This document shows, piece after piece, positions 45,906 to 57,542 of a DNA stretch of 64,000 bases (its first letter is position 1; the number at the start of each line of letters is the position of its first letter). The translations under genes and the position numbers were made by a program. The notes under the pieces were generated by a model. It was not told the DNA's origin. It ran no database searches and worked only from the letters and a program-made list of their open reading frames with translations. The DNA is from Astragalus membranaceus (Eukaryota > Streptophyta > Magnoliopsida > Fabales > Fabaceae), in contig CM076849.1 in the NCBI GenBank assembly GCA_039519185.1, positions 67,574,784-67,638,783 of the forward strand, given 5' to 3'.

Positions 45906-46233
45906 AAGTGGTCCCCCACCAGAGAATCTTCAAAAAGTCAATTTTTGTTAATTATGTCAGGGGTATTTTCGGGATTACAATAATGTGTGAGGTAGAATGG
46001 AGTTGATGGGGGTATAAAAAAAACCTAATATTTAAGTATTTAAGTTTTTGAGAAGTGGTTTCCAACAAACTTCACACAAAATCGAACAAAATGTATTTTA
46101 ACTAAAAAAACGATTATACATTGTAAGGGGAAAATGAAAGCTGTTTCTACCTTTATTTCGGTTTGATAAAATATATACGCTTCCTCTTTATAATGGTAGA
46201 AATTTTTAAAAGTCTTAATACGGCACATTTATA

Positions 46234-49200
46234 CACTGGTGCAAAAAAGGGATTTAAAGTCAGACGAAAAGGGGATTTAAAGTCAGGCGCCCGCTTGACT
46301 TTTATTAAGTCGACTTTGTATGTAAGGAGTTTTAAAGTCAAGCGATAGCCTGACTTCGTAAGTATGATTTAAAGTCAAGCATTTATTTCGCCTGACTTCG
46401 TAAGTCAGTTTTAAAGTCAAGCATTTATTTCGACTGACTTCATAAGTCAGTTTTAAAGTCAATCATTTATTTCGCCCGACTTCGTAAGTCAGTTTTAAAG
46501 TCAAGCATTTATTATTGTCTGACTTCGTAAGTATGATTTAAAGTCAAGCATTTATTTCGCCTGACTTCGTAAGTCAGTTTTAATTACATCAGAAAGTTAG
46601 CCAAATTATATCGCAATGGACTGGTTTTCATTAAATAGAAAACTCCAAGCTTACTTTGGTAACCAAAGTTAGTGCTTCTAATCACTAACAGATACAACTG
46701 AATCTTAGATTAGATATGCCAAACAGAAGAAGCAAAGGTAGTAGAATAAAGTAAAATTAGATAGTAGCCTCAATCAAGTTTATCAATTCTTCTTCCTTCC
46801 ATAAACCAACCAATATTCATTTCCTTACAACAGAAAGTAGAGGAGTTGGTCAAAAACTGGCACAACAATAATACTCCAAGATAATTTATTAGAAGTGAAT
46901 CCAATTAAAGATAAAAAAGAAAAATGAGAGTATTGCAAATACTTATTTTGTTTTATCATCCAATAAATAACTAAAAGGTGAGAAATCACATTCATTTGAA
47001 TTTTATGCAGCTGATATGTTGTGAATCACGTGTATTATTTCCTGCAATTCTGCCTAAGAATACACCTTATAAACCATCCTTAAAAATGATGGAACTTGGA
47101 AGCACATGGAAATCAACAGGGAACATTGTGACCAAATAGAGAAATAGACATACTTACCAGGAAGCCGTAATATGCAAAGAAACAATGTGAACATAACTTG
47201 ACTGAATGGTTGGGTTTGAAAGACATAGTAGCTTAAAAACCGGCATGCTTTACAGCCTTTTTTGTATTGGGTATCTCCATGACTTATATATGCTCAACTT
47301 AATCGTTGTACCTAAGATAAACAACATTATGAGCATCAAAGACAACCTACACAAAATTGAGGTGAAAGCTTGAACTTTAGAGGTATTGAGTTAGGCCACA
47401 ACAGGTTTATAATAGAGGGGTTCTACAATAACTAATGAAATGGATGACTTTTCAATACCAATATTTCTCCCTATTATTTATTTTAATGTATCTTTTTCCA
47501 CCTATTTGTAAGAAATCTTTGATGTCAAAAGGAATTAATAGGCTCCTTGCAATGCATAATTCTGAAACATGCTAAAATATCTTATAAAAGAACACCAATG
47601 TAAATACTTTGTTCAGAAAAGCTCAAAGGCTTCCTGGCTTTTTAAAATCCCGATTGAATTAAAGTCATACCTGACATAAGATCTTCAAGTTTCTATGAGC
47701 AACAGAAGAAGAATACGTAGGAAGGCTAAATTGGTCAAAATATATGCATGAGGAATCATTTGCAGTGCAATTTTTTAAAGAAAAGAGACTTACAATGTAT
47801 CATTTTTTGCGTAATAGTTTTTGTGAGAATATTGAATGAGTGCAAAATTTTGATTTAATACCTCCGTTAAGCCATGTATCCATAGAGGAAAGAAAGAATA
47901 TAAAGGCTTACCTGTCTATGATGAATGAGAGAAACCAATATGTACTTTTTGTAAGCTTCAACAGCTACTATAAACATTGCTGAACCAAAAGGTTGATATT
48001 TAGAACAAAAGTCAAAAAGAATGAGAGATACAAGTTGCAGTTGTACATAGTTACTTACATCATGCAGAAGGTCCATTGCCTTCTGAAAGCGCTTCAGTCC
48101 AATGCATATCATGCCTCTGTTAAAAAGTCAAAACTCAAAAATCAGACAAAGGCACAGTAGTCCAGATTCCTCACCAAGAATTCATGAGACAAAACAACCA
48201 AAATGACTAGATTTCAGTGAGTATTCAATAGACATTATACCATCAATCTACTCCATGCACATTTTAATTTAAGTATGGTCAAAATATAAGATAAGAAACT
48301 AACTTCAGTTCTCACATTCCATTCCATTTGAATAACCACACATTGTATTCGCAGGGAGCTAAGGAATCTAGAAGATGCAGATCAAAGGAAGAACAAAAAA
48401 CCACAATGGAAATCGATGCATATGCTGACTATTGGCTTACGGAATTGCTTTTCACATCGAAAGCATGTAACTGGGCTTGGTCAAAACTAATTTTATATGA
48501 GATGAGAGCGAACCATGACAATTGGATCTGATAGAAATCAACTGCTGTTATTGCTAGAACTAGAATATAGGGAAAATCCCCTTAGTACATAATGATGTTG
48601 CAGAGCTTCAAGGGTCTGCACCTCCCAAATGCCCCAAGTCCACAATGTACTCAAATGATAAGATAACCTCTTCTCTAATCACTTCCCACTATTTATAGGA
48701 AACGTGCCCTATTCAGCATAACTAATTTTAACACGCTCCCTAACTAACCCTCTTAACTAACTAACCAACAAGGGTTACGGAAACATGGCACTGTTTTAAA
48801 TGATCATGTAATATTCAAGTAGCCCTCATTCGCATATTCAAAATAAGGATGTATTAACACCTGTCAACTAATGTAAAATTGAGGTCATTCTGATTAAGTA
48901 ATAACTTCTCTTATAATAAAGACATTGCATAATTCATTTTTGAATTGAAAAATTGCTCTTGCATATCAAGCTCACAAAGTTTCATCTAAAATCATATTAC
49001 TATCTATTTCATCTATAAAAAAAACTTAATAGCTTTGCACATTAAAAAGAATCAAAAGAAGAAAGAAGCGCACCCATAATAAAAGTAGAGAAAAAGGTCC
49101 CGTGGGTTGTCTACTTGGAAAACATCATCATCTAATATGGATAGACCGGTTTTGTAGCACTTTGCTAACAAGCAAAGCTGAAGAAACTCAGGATGCAGGG

Positions 49201-49440
49201 GAGTCAAATGCTCACTGGAGGGTTGAAGCTTCCGAAGAGCAGTGAGCATAGGAGCCACCCCACATATGGGAGCTTCCAGCAGCAGTACTTGGTCCTTCAA
49301 CCTCTTGCATACAGATATAACTAGAACAGGCCAAAACAAGAAACAAATTAGACAAACAAAATGACAGTAAAGAAACTATGAGCATGATTTGAATACCACA
49401 AAAAGCAAGTAAATTTATCAGGTGCCAGGTTGCTGTTCTG
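46234..49440. mobile_element. CACTA left end with captured gene sequence; right end not found
   Basis: CACTGGTGCAAAAAAGGG at 46234 interrupts segment copy B at TACGGCACATTTATA, where copies A and C continue. Subterminal repeats AAAGTCAAGCATTTATTTCG and CTGACTTCGTAAGTCAG fill 46255-46580. After that come 2.9 kb including a CSN3 gene fragment. No matching terminus (a GCACCAGTG-type end) exists before copy C begins near 49440, so the right side was lost, probably with the rest of copy B. The stretches 46600-47870 and 48120-49050 hold no recognised gene and look like introns or flanks of the captured gene. Confidence 0.6.
47882..49320 (-). pseudogene. CSN3: COP9 signalosome subunit 3 (CSN3) gene fragment, three exons
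   Basis: Exons on the minus strand: 49320-49074 (VCKRLKDQVLLLEAPICGVA, through LTALRKLQ, HPEFLQLCLLAKCYK to DLFLYFYYG), 48116-48059 (GMICIGLKRFQKAMDLLHD) and about 47985-47882 (VAVEAYKKYILVSLIHHRQ). Residues match the N-terminal half of plant CSN3 (FUS11) closely, with correct GT..AG borders. CSN3 is a subunit of the complex that removes Nedd8/RUB from cullins. The third exon has lost its first part, so the reading would not be continuous. Exons before and after are absent. A fragment with its introns next to a CACTA terminus suggests transduplication of a host gene; the parental gene is elsewhere. Confidence 0.82.
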
Positions 49441-49459
49441 AAACTACGGTCTCAGGTTG

Positions 49460-50267
49460 CTGTTCTAACTATGGAGCTCTCTGACGCATTTACCTATACA
49501 GCTTTAGCATCTTCGCTGCTGACGATGCATCCTCTCAATGTCCTCCTACAAGGTCCTGATCGTCTGATCCTGAGCCTGCAAAGATTGAAACACAAACATC
49601 ATAACGTTATATTAATCATACTAAAGAGTCATTACAAAGCTTAAAACAATCCAACTACTAAGTGTTTAGCTCATGATGAGCATCATCAACACATTACAAA
49701 CTGAAAAGTTCATATTACCGAAAATGAAAAGAAGAAACAAGGTTGCAAAAGATGCACTTAGTGGACTCCTTCTCATGAGACGGGTAGATGACGATACAGC
49801 ACAGCTACCCAACGTTGGAAATGAAGATCTTCTCTTGAAAAATGAAAGCTTGAAGTGGAAGATTAATGGAGGAGAAGGGTGTCAAGTTTTTTCTCTCCAA
49901 AAACTCTCTCCTTTTCGAAATCTATGTTGTGAGAAAAAAAAAGTGAGATATCTTTGTTTATTCTCCATAAAGTAGCTTTCCAAAAAGGTGACTATGACAC
50001 TTCTCACCAACTAAAGTGATCTTCCAACAACAAATGGACAACTGTCCCTATAAAGCCTTTTAGTTGGTGGATTCAGCAGCAAGTATATCCCTTAAATATG
50101 GGCTGAAGTGACATAAAGCTTTAGCTCCAAAATTGTCTAGTTGGCCCACCGTCATATAGCGCTTAACGCTGTAACACTTAACATAAACATTAAAATACTC
50201 ACAAATGCACCAAATGTGTCAAATGATAACAAATTATCTCCTAACCCTTCTTTTACACTTCTTAACA
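49460..50267 (-). repeat. CACTA scrap and truncated LTR of element 1, copy C
   Basis: 49470-49575 repeats the CACTA coiled-coil fragment of 44215-44328, and 49576-50267 repeats the truncated LTR. The shared junction shows that copies B and C have a common parent that was already rearranged. The plus-strand frame 49673-49975 is LTR sequence. Confidence 0.85.
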
Positions 50268-50327
50268 CATATTTACATATTTAACCACATAATTACTTAA
50301 GAACTCACATTTACTTAAGAACTCACA

Positions 50328-50860
50328 TTAACTTAAGCCTAAAGAATATAAATAACTCATATAAATATGAATTATCAGTAAGCAACTCATATGTGTGTGA
50401 AGACCACACCTAACATTCACACGCCAACCCCTATGATGTATTGTACAAGTAGCTCTCAATGTAAACGGACAGCTTCTTTTCTTAGACCCCAAAACTCTAG
50501 AATCATTAGACCACCTCCCTTGCTTCTCGCAACAAAAAATAATATTATCTCTAGAACCCCTTTTAACTCCAGCTTTGTCAGATCTTACAATGATAACCAC
50601 AACTCCAATACGTCTCCCAACCGCTTTAGCCCACTCTTCTACATCCTAGCGTGTAGAAAATATCTACAAAATAGAAAAAATAGAAAATGTTACGTGCTTA
50701 ATTAATTAAATATTTACCAAACTTTGATTAAAAAATTAGTATGAAAAATATACCCTCTCCGTCCAGAATGCCTCTATAGTGTCTACCACGAAAGGAACAA
50801 CTGGCGACTCTGTATGCGGGTCAATATCTATTTCAAAATAGAACAACAGTTATACAGAAA
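50328..50860 (-). pseudogene. FAR1/MULE-type transposase fragment, copy C
   Basis: As in copies A and B: first exon about 50845-50760, second about 50670-50328 with CCEKQGRW..CPFTLRA..CGLHTH. The beginning of the second exon carries a stop (TAG in place of a sense codon near 50646-50650). The frame runs into the LTR. Confidence 0.63.
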
Positions 50861-50869
50861 TTAATTTTA

Positions 50870-51190
50870 AAAAAAAAACAAATCGGATTTACGTACCTCA
50901 AACGTAAATCCGCTTTGTATTTTTCAAAATCGGATATTACCCCATCCAGGTAAATCTGATTCATTAAAAGATATAAGCGGATTTACGTTTGGGGTACGTA
51001 AATCCGATTGCGCATCGGATTTAGCTATATCCGTCAGGAAAAAATTTCACTTTCTATACTGAAATAAATGGTCAAATTGGATTTATCTGTCAGTTTGATA
51101 CATCCGATTTGACTTATGTGTGTGTATTTATTACATATTTAAAGCTAATCGGATTTACCTTGCATTTAGGTAAATCAGATTACCAAATCA
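50870..51190. repeat. Cluster of CGGATTTA palindromes, copy C
   Basis: Third copy of the array. Several palindromes are better preserved here than in copies A and B (for example GCGGATTTACGTTTGGGG, about 50975-50995). Confidence 0.6.
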
Positions 51191-51618
51191 AGTGGTCCCC
51201 CACCAGAGAATCTTCAAAAAGTCAATTTTTGTTAGTTATGTCAGAGGTATTTTCGGGATTACAATAATGTGTGGGGGTAGAAGGGAGTTGATGGGGGTAT
51301 AAAAAAAACCCTAATATTTAAGTATTTAAGGGGGAAATGAAGCTGTTTCTACCTTTATTTCGGTTTGATAAAATATATATGCTTCCTCTTTATAATGGTA
51401 GAAATTTTTAAAAGTCTTAATACGGCACATTTATATTAGTTATAGTCATACTAATATTCATTATACTATGAGGGAGTATAATGAATAAGTTTGATCTACT
51501 ATGTTGATTCTTGAGATGTACATTTTTAACATGTATCACATATAAACAATACAAACCTTAGGTATATAATTTTTAGAAGATATAACATCATGCAAGTTTA
51601 TTTCTATTAATTCTTTCA

Positions 51619-52021
51619 CATAACATCTCATTGTATACTAGTACGTACCTACATAGTACTTTACCATACACAAGTTTGGAAAACTTGTAGTAATCAGATC
51701 TTTCATTAAAATTGTTCAATTACCTAACTGGGGGTCGTCCAAGTGTTAAATCAATTCAAAACCAACATACAAGGGAGGGATATAAAGATTGAAGAGAGAA
51801 AGTGAATGGAACAAAATATCCACGCTAGCAATGTTTCAATTATGTTGTGAACATCCTAATAAGCATAAGATGAAGAAGATATAGATAACGAAATTAAGAT
51901 AGATTCTCCTAAAATTTGTCCCAATAATGCATGTTAGCATTTTAAAATTCGACCTCTAGCCACTATACGTCGAACAGTCAGTCCTAAAACAATACACTGC
52001 TTATGCACTACTCGACCTTCA
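51619..52021. other. 403-bp stretch next to the AHL stop codon, present only in copy C
   Basis: Bounded on both sides by TTCA. Copy A joins directly at this tetranucleotide (36304-36307). It directly follows the AHL stop in gene orientation, so it is the natural 3' UTR and downstream region of copy C. No separate gene is seen. Confidence 0.7.
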
Positions 52022-52029
52022 AGACATCC

Positions 52030-53734
52030 TCACTGTTGAGTTTGGGCAGCCCATAGTTGATCATGGTACGTTGGCAAAGTATGAATGGGTTGACTAGTAT
52101 TCTTGTAGAGTCCAAGCCCCTCACTGAAAGTACTAGTCTCATTGTCATTGGAGGACTCAGTTGAAGGCCCCTTAGAGGCAGGATTAGTTGGAATCACAGA
52201 AGCACCAATAGTTAATATTTGGGATGATGGTGTTGAAGAAGGCCATAATTTCAGGTTATTTGAGCTGGACTTCTTTCCATCCACAATAAAACTACCCACA
52301 ACAACCTGTTAATGATTTTAAAAAGTCACAAAAGTGGTGCAACAGAGTTAATTTGGTCGGTCCTTCCTGCAGAAAAGACTATCCAATACCCAAGAACTTA
52401 ACATACACAACGTGCTTTAAGTACATCAATAAAGGCTAAAGGGAAATTACATCCTAGGTCATTTTCTTAAAATTCAATATAAATTGTCTACCAGTTGAGA
52501 GCAATACCTGTACTGTGGATGCTGCAGTAAGCTTTCCAACAAGTTCGCCTCCCACGGTTATTCCATCTAAACCTCCTAGAGACACCATCAACTTACTCAT
52601 GCCAGTGCGACCACTATTGTTTTCAGGTTGCTGGAAAGAACCTGACAGGGATATAAGTGTATAACAGCCCTGCAATGATATAACCACACAACTATATAAC
52701 CATAGACTTCCAATATTTCACATTATAAGAAGATAATAATATTACTCGAGTCGCAACATAATACAAGAAACAAGAATGGTGAAGATTAAAAATAGGACAA
52801 AACAACAAAAAATAGAAAAATGTACATTTTGATTTCAACCAAAATGGTACTATACATTAAATAGAACAAAATGGAACTGCTCCATTCGACACATTAAGTA
52901 TGTATGTACATCAAGCAATCACATATTACATCAAATCTCTCCCAATTAGTATGGTAAAAACGAAAGTTTTTATACACGGTGGGTAAATGATCCCTGAATG
53001 TAATCTAAAAGGATGTATAAAGTACCTTTAATGTGACAGAACCTTGTACGTCTGTCGGATGTTGAAGTGTGACATATCTGACTGTACCATTAGCAGACAA
53101 AATGATAACACTCCTACCTCCTTGCTCACAAAAGGCCTTAATTTTTGCAGCAACGTCCTTCGAACAAGATAAACATACTAGTAAGAATAACTGTTTACTG
53201 TCAATAACCCCATCAACAAAGACTTCAACAACAACAAAGTCATAAACCCGCCCTTTTTAGTACAACCAGAATATATATTAACATTATAATTTATAAATTA
53301 ACCAAACTAATCATTAAACAGCAGCATTCATATATGGGAGTATGGGAGAGCTCTATCGAGCGAGCATACCTCGCCAGGTTCAATAAAGAATACATGGGAG
53401 GTAATATTAGCAGCAACATGACCTCCTGAGCAATGAACAAATAGATATTATGAAACCAATGAAATGATAGCAAAAGAATGTAAAGATAGAGGTTGGAATA
53501 ATTGAAAAGGTACCAAGTGCGCCGAGTTTCTTATTTCTAGAGCCAGGTGGCCTTCCCCTTCCTCTACTTTTTTTGAAGGAAGAAGAAGCAGGGGGCATAT
53601 GAGTTGAGGCTAAGCCCAAAGAAGTGTCACCATCTGATGGTGAGTGCTTTCGTGGCCTTCCTCTCTTCCTTTTGATGAATTCAGAGGCCACAACATAGGG
53701 TTTCAAGGTGTCGTTGTTGATGTCATTGTTGTTT

Positions 53735-53796
<62 letters not shown>

Positions 53797-53955
53797 ACAG
53801 TATGGGTCGGAATGGGGGAGAAGGTTGTTGTTGTTGAAGAGAGGGAATCGAGCGGTGTTAGGTATCATCATGGAGGGTGTGAAGGTGTTGGGTAATAAAT
53901 TGGGCCCCACCATCATCATGTTTGGTGGATAAGGTTGCGGATCCCTAAACTCCAT
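52030..53955 (-). CDS. AHL: AT-hook motif nuclear-localized (AHL) protein, copy C, five exons
   Basis: Exons: 53955-53514, 53425-53370, 53157-53026, 52669-52508, 52305-52030; 1,068 nt, 355 residues, all borders and phases preserved. It is the paralog of the gene at 36316-38177. Both AT hooks are identical to copy A. The Asn tract is 14 residues longer. The start of the PPC domain has changed from GPVAANFTPHV to GHVAANITSHV, altering the family-conserved FTPHV block, and exon 4 begins GCYTL instead of SCYTL. The C-terminus ends QTQQ. The open frame argues for recent duplication. The PPC changes suggest relaxed constraint or a changed partner. Regulation is probably shared, since 1 kb of upstream sequence is common to both. 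Confidence 0.92.
53725..53797. repeat. (GTT)n trinucleotide repeat encoding poly-Asn in AHL copy C
   Basis: About 24 GTT units on the plus strand (AAC on the coding strand), interrupted once, against about 8-9 units at 37984-38020 in copy A. The expansion is in frame with no other change around it. Confidence 0.95.
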
Positions 53956-55006
53956 GGCAGCGGATTAGGGGAAAAGGAAATAATGGAAAACTAAAATGCA
54001 GTTGGTGAGTTGATGACGACGATGACGAATAGAGAGAGGGGGAGATGGGGGTATTTGGGTAGAAAGGATGGTAAAGTAAATAAGAGAGTGATTGCGTCAA
54101 AAAAAGTGATTGTTGACGCAGGAAGACCCCCCCCCCCCCCAAGACCTAAGTCTTATTATATACGGAAAGAACAAGAAACAGGGGGCAGGGTAGGGGACAT
54201 GAATACATTGAATGCAATATTTGGGTGTTATTAATTTTGGATTTTTATTCAGTTTCTTTTAGGTTTGAATTGAATTTGTTTATAAGATTTGACTGGATTA
54301 TATTTTTGATAAGATTTGATTACTTTTCTTTTAGATTTGACTGGATTATTGATCATTTTTGTCTACACATTTATTACGATAAAAATTCCTTCTATCACAT
54401 ATTAAATGTTGTGTTAGGGATATTTGTTTGTATCAATTTACTTGTCACTTTATAATTTTAAGAGAATGTTAATTACTTATTTCCAATAACACTCTTATTA
54501 ATTACTATCTCAACTGCTTTATGGAGTAATGACTATTTTCTATTTTTTTCTTTGAATAATTAACTATTATATCCACCTAACTCCTACTATAGTATTTTAG
54601 TCAAATAAACCACTTTCATTTGAAAAAGCATAATAAATGGTTTTCTTAAAACTTGAGGGTAACTTGAAACCACCTATAATTTGAGATTGAGAGAGAAGTT
54701 ATTTGCATTTATTTTTGTAATTTTTTTTAAAAATTAAATATTATTATTGTCCATCTCATTTATACCTAAAAAAGTCTCTAATTTTTTTGGTATACTATCA
54801 TAAACTTTAGCATCAAATAAAAGACATTAAATAAATGACATTAAATAAAAGAAACTTTTGAATATACTATCATTAAATAAATGACATCAAAGAATTTTTG
54901 TATATATCATTAAATATCATCAAAAGAGACAAGTTTTGCATATATTTTTTTGGTTACAAGATACATATAGTTAATTATATTCCTCCTTGTATTGCCACTT
55001 TGATTC
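53956..55006 (-). promoter_or_regulatory. Upstream region of AHL copy C
   Basis: Counterpart of 38178-39280. It differs by a longer C-run (54126-54140), the absence of the local TTTGTCTACACAT duplication and scattered substitutions. No coding sequence. Confidence 0.45.
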
Positions 55007-55400
55007 TAATGCTCTGTTTGGTAAAAAGTAGAAGATAGCAGATGAGGTAACAGATAACAAATGATGTGTTTCGTAAAACTATTGGTTGAACTAAATGATA
55101 AAATAAAATCACATAAGAGTTAGGGATTTAAAATTATTTAACTTATTTTATTGAGAGTAGAGAAAGAATGTAAGAAAAATAATGAGGGTAAAAATGGCAA
55201 AAAAAGTAAGACATTATACGCTATAAGTAGTGTTTGAAAAAACTCTACTTGAAGTAGAGTTACTTGAGGTAGTGTTTGAAAAAACACTAAACGCTATCTA
55301 AAAAATGTTAAACGTTAGTGCTTACCAAACACACCTATTTGTCATCCGTTAGTCAAATCCATTATCCACTAACGAGCGGAACTTGTCAAACAAAGCCTAA
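55007..55400. mobile_element. PIF/Harbinger-type MITE, copy C
   Basis: Element 55010-55397 flanked by TAA; same insertion as at 39284-39670 with about 97 percent identity. Confidence 0.7.
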
Positions 55401-55491
55401 ATGAAATGATATAATTCATTTTCCCTAAAAAAATATAGATATAGTTTTGCTTATGTTATTTACATCTTACTACTCTCTCTCGTTTTGAATA

Positions 55492-56133
55492 TGTTATGGA
55501 TTGGGCCTCAATGGCCAATCCACCAAAAAGGCCCAATAACAAAGGACCTAATTCATCCAACGGTGGAGATTGCAGACCTAGATCCAACAGTCCTCCTCCA
55601 CTCCAGATACCTATAAAAAAGCATTGATTGCTCACATTAATGGTACTCATCTCTCACATACTTTCACTTGTAATTGACTCACTAGCTGACTTGAGCGTCG
55701 GAGTGTCATTGCAGGTACCACCCCACCTCGGACCGGAGCACCAACTCGGACGACCAAGGACAAACGTACCAGCTATCTCGAACCGGACTACTTATCCAAG
55801 ACCAGATACCTAGCCGGAGATACGGTACCGAACATTGGCGACCACCGTGGGAGAGTCTTATACTCTAGTCTTTCCCCCAACCTCCTTGATCAGCAATGGC
55901 TCCGGAATTACGACGGAGAAACGTATCCAGCGTCGTGGTCAGACCCGACCAGCAACAGGAAACCCCCGAGGGGGTAGCGGTTACTCTCCCTCGCAGCTCG
56001 GCCCACGGCCGGAATTCATCCAGGGCGATGATCCCTATAAGCTCCGCTAGAAACCAGTTTCCACCTCCAGCCCCGACTGTCCCGGTACCGATCGATGCTG
56101 TCCAACAGCTCATCCAACTGCTGACAATGCAGG
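55492..56133 (+). mobile_element. Element 4: Tat/Ogre-like Ty3/gypsy retrotransposon, 5' part
   Basis: 5' LTR 55492-55834 (TGTTATGGATTGGG to ACCGAACA) with a TATA-like CTATAAAAAAGC near 55610, followed at once by a primer-binding-like sequence TTGGCGACCACCGTGGGAG. It interrupts segment copy C just after GTTTTGAATA, where copy A continues into AAATAAAAAATG. Its gag starts at 55896 and is cut at 56133 by element 3. The remainder should lie beyond the right edge of the window. Confidence 0.8.
55896..56133 (+). pseudogene. gag N-terminus of element 4, interrupted by element 3
   Basis: Reads MAPELRRRNVSSVVVRPDQQ and continues through a Ser/Arg-rich stretch to PVPIDAVQQLIQLLTMQ at the insertion point. 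The start and the PxPxDAVxQLxQLL block are typical of Tat/Ogre-lineage gag. About 80 codons are visible; the continuation is displaced by more than 8 kb. Confidence 0.75.
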
Positions 56134-57336
56134 TGATAAGTCTATTTTTAGAGTCTTTTTAATAGTTATTTTATTAAGTCTTTTTAGTATTTTAATTATA
56201 TTTTTGTTCTATTTTACTGCAAATGTTTACTTTTTATCTTCAGGTTTTATTTTGAAGCAATTTGGGCTGCCTAAGTCTCAGCAGGTCAGAATTCGACTGC
56301 ATCTTCCAGATTTCGACTGCATCTGTCAGAATTCGACTGCATCTGTCTTCCAGAATTCGACTGCATCTGTCTTCCAGATTTCGACTGCTTCTGCTATCCA
56401 GATTTCGACTGTGCCTGCTTCTGCTATCCAGATTTCTGCTGCATCAGTCGAAATTACCTTGCCCACTTGTTGTTGGATATTTTTGCCCACTCTTTGATGA
56501 CTACCTTGGCCAACTTGATTTGCCACTTTTTCCTCTTTTGGACCATTTTGCCCCTCATATTTTCCTATAAATAGAGGCTTGATCCTCAATTGTACCTAAG
56601 CTTGAATTTTGTTAGAAAATCAATGACAAAGGCTCTCTAATTATTCATGACTTCAATTTACTCTTCATGCTTTTTATGATTCTTGTTTATTTACTTTCTT
56701 ACCCTTTAAATTCTTGCTATTTATTTTCCAAGTCATTTACTTTCATTGCTATTTAAATTCTCGCTCTTTACTTTTCGCTCTTTACTTTTTCGCTCTCTTA
56801 TTTTCCCTGCTATTTACTTTCTTGCCCTTTTATTTTTCAAGTCATTTACTTTCATTGCTATTTAATTTCTCGCTCTTTACTTTTCGCTCTTTACTTTTTC
56901 GCTCTTTTATTTTCCTTGTTATTTACTTTTTTGCCCTTTAAATTTCCAAGTCAAGTAAACTACTGGCAAGTCAAGTAAACTACTGGCAAGTCAAGTAAAT
57001 TACTGGCAAGTCAAGTAAATTACTGGCAATTTACTTTTCAAGCAATTTACTTTCTTGTCATTTACAATTCCGCTATTTATAATTTTGCACTTTACCGCTT
57101 TCTTTTATTTTCTCGCTATTTAAACTTTATGTTTTCTTTTCTTATTTTCTTTTCTCCTTTTTTGTCTACAATGATCATGAGTGAGTAGACTTTACTAAAA
57201 CATTCCTTCTTTCTAAAAACACTTTCTTTTCAGTTAATCAAACTTTGAAAAATTAAATTGGTATTCACTTAGGCTCTCCCTGTGGACCGATACTCTTTTA
57301 TTACGCGATACGACCCGTGCACTTGCGGGGCTATCA
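56134..57336 (+). repeat. 5' LTR of element 3
   Basis: 1,203 bp, TGATAAGTC to GGGGCTATCA. From about 56287 to 56450 it holds a tandem array of CAGAATTCGACTGCATCT and variants (CAGATTTCGACTGC). A TATA box CCTATAAATAGAGG (about 56562-56575) sets the transcript start about 440 nt into the LTR. A second array, four units of CAAGTCAAGTAAACTACTGG, is at 56947-57020, and the region 56690-57120 is a repetitive mixture of TTTACTTTC and CGCTCTTTAC. This array-rich LTR is AT-rich apart from the first array. Confidence 0.92.
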
Positions 57337-57342
57337 AGTTTT

Positions 57343-57360
57343 TGGCGCCGTTGCCGGGGA
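57343..57360 (+). other. Primer-binding site, tRNA-Asp(GTC)
   Basis: TGGCGCCGTTGCCGGGGA, 18 nt complementary to the 3' end of plant tRNA-Asp including CCA, starting 6 nt after the LTR. This PBS is characteristic of Athila-lineage elements. Confidence 0.9.
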
Positions 57361-57542
57361 GGCAGTGATATTGATTAAGTTTTTCGAAACCGGTTAGACT
57401 GAAATTTTATTTTCTTTATTTTTGCTTTTTCTTCTCTTGTCCCTCGAATGCGAAGAACCAGAAGTTTCGGTGAAACTGTTCAACAAATCCCGAAATCGAA
57501 AGGTTCTTACATAGAAGGAGGAGAGAAATTCCCGATAACCAA

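Noticed and set aside
48540..48790. Possible copia-type LTR in the CSN3 intron (TGATAGAAATCAACTGC to AACTAACCAAC)
   Set aside because: The beginning and some composition resemble an LTR, but no CA end with a 5-bp duplication could be found.
53644..53932. Poly-Val and poly-Leu plus-strand frames
   Set aside because: Produced by the (GTT)n repeat that encodes poly-Asn in AHL copy C on the minus strand.
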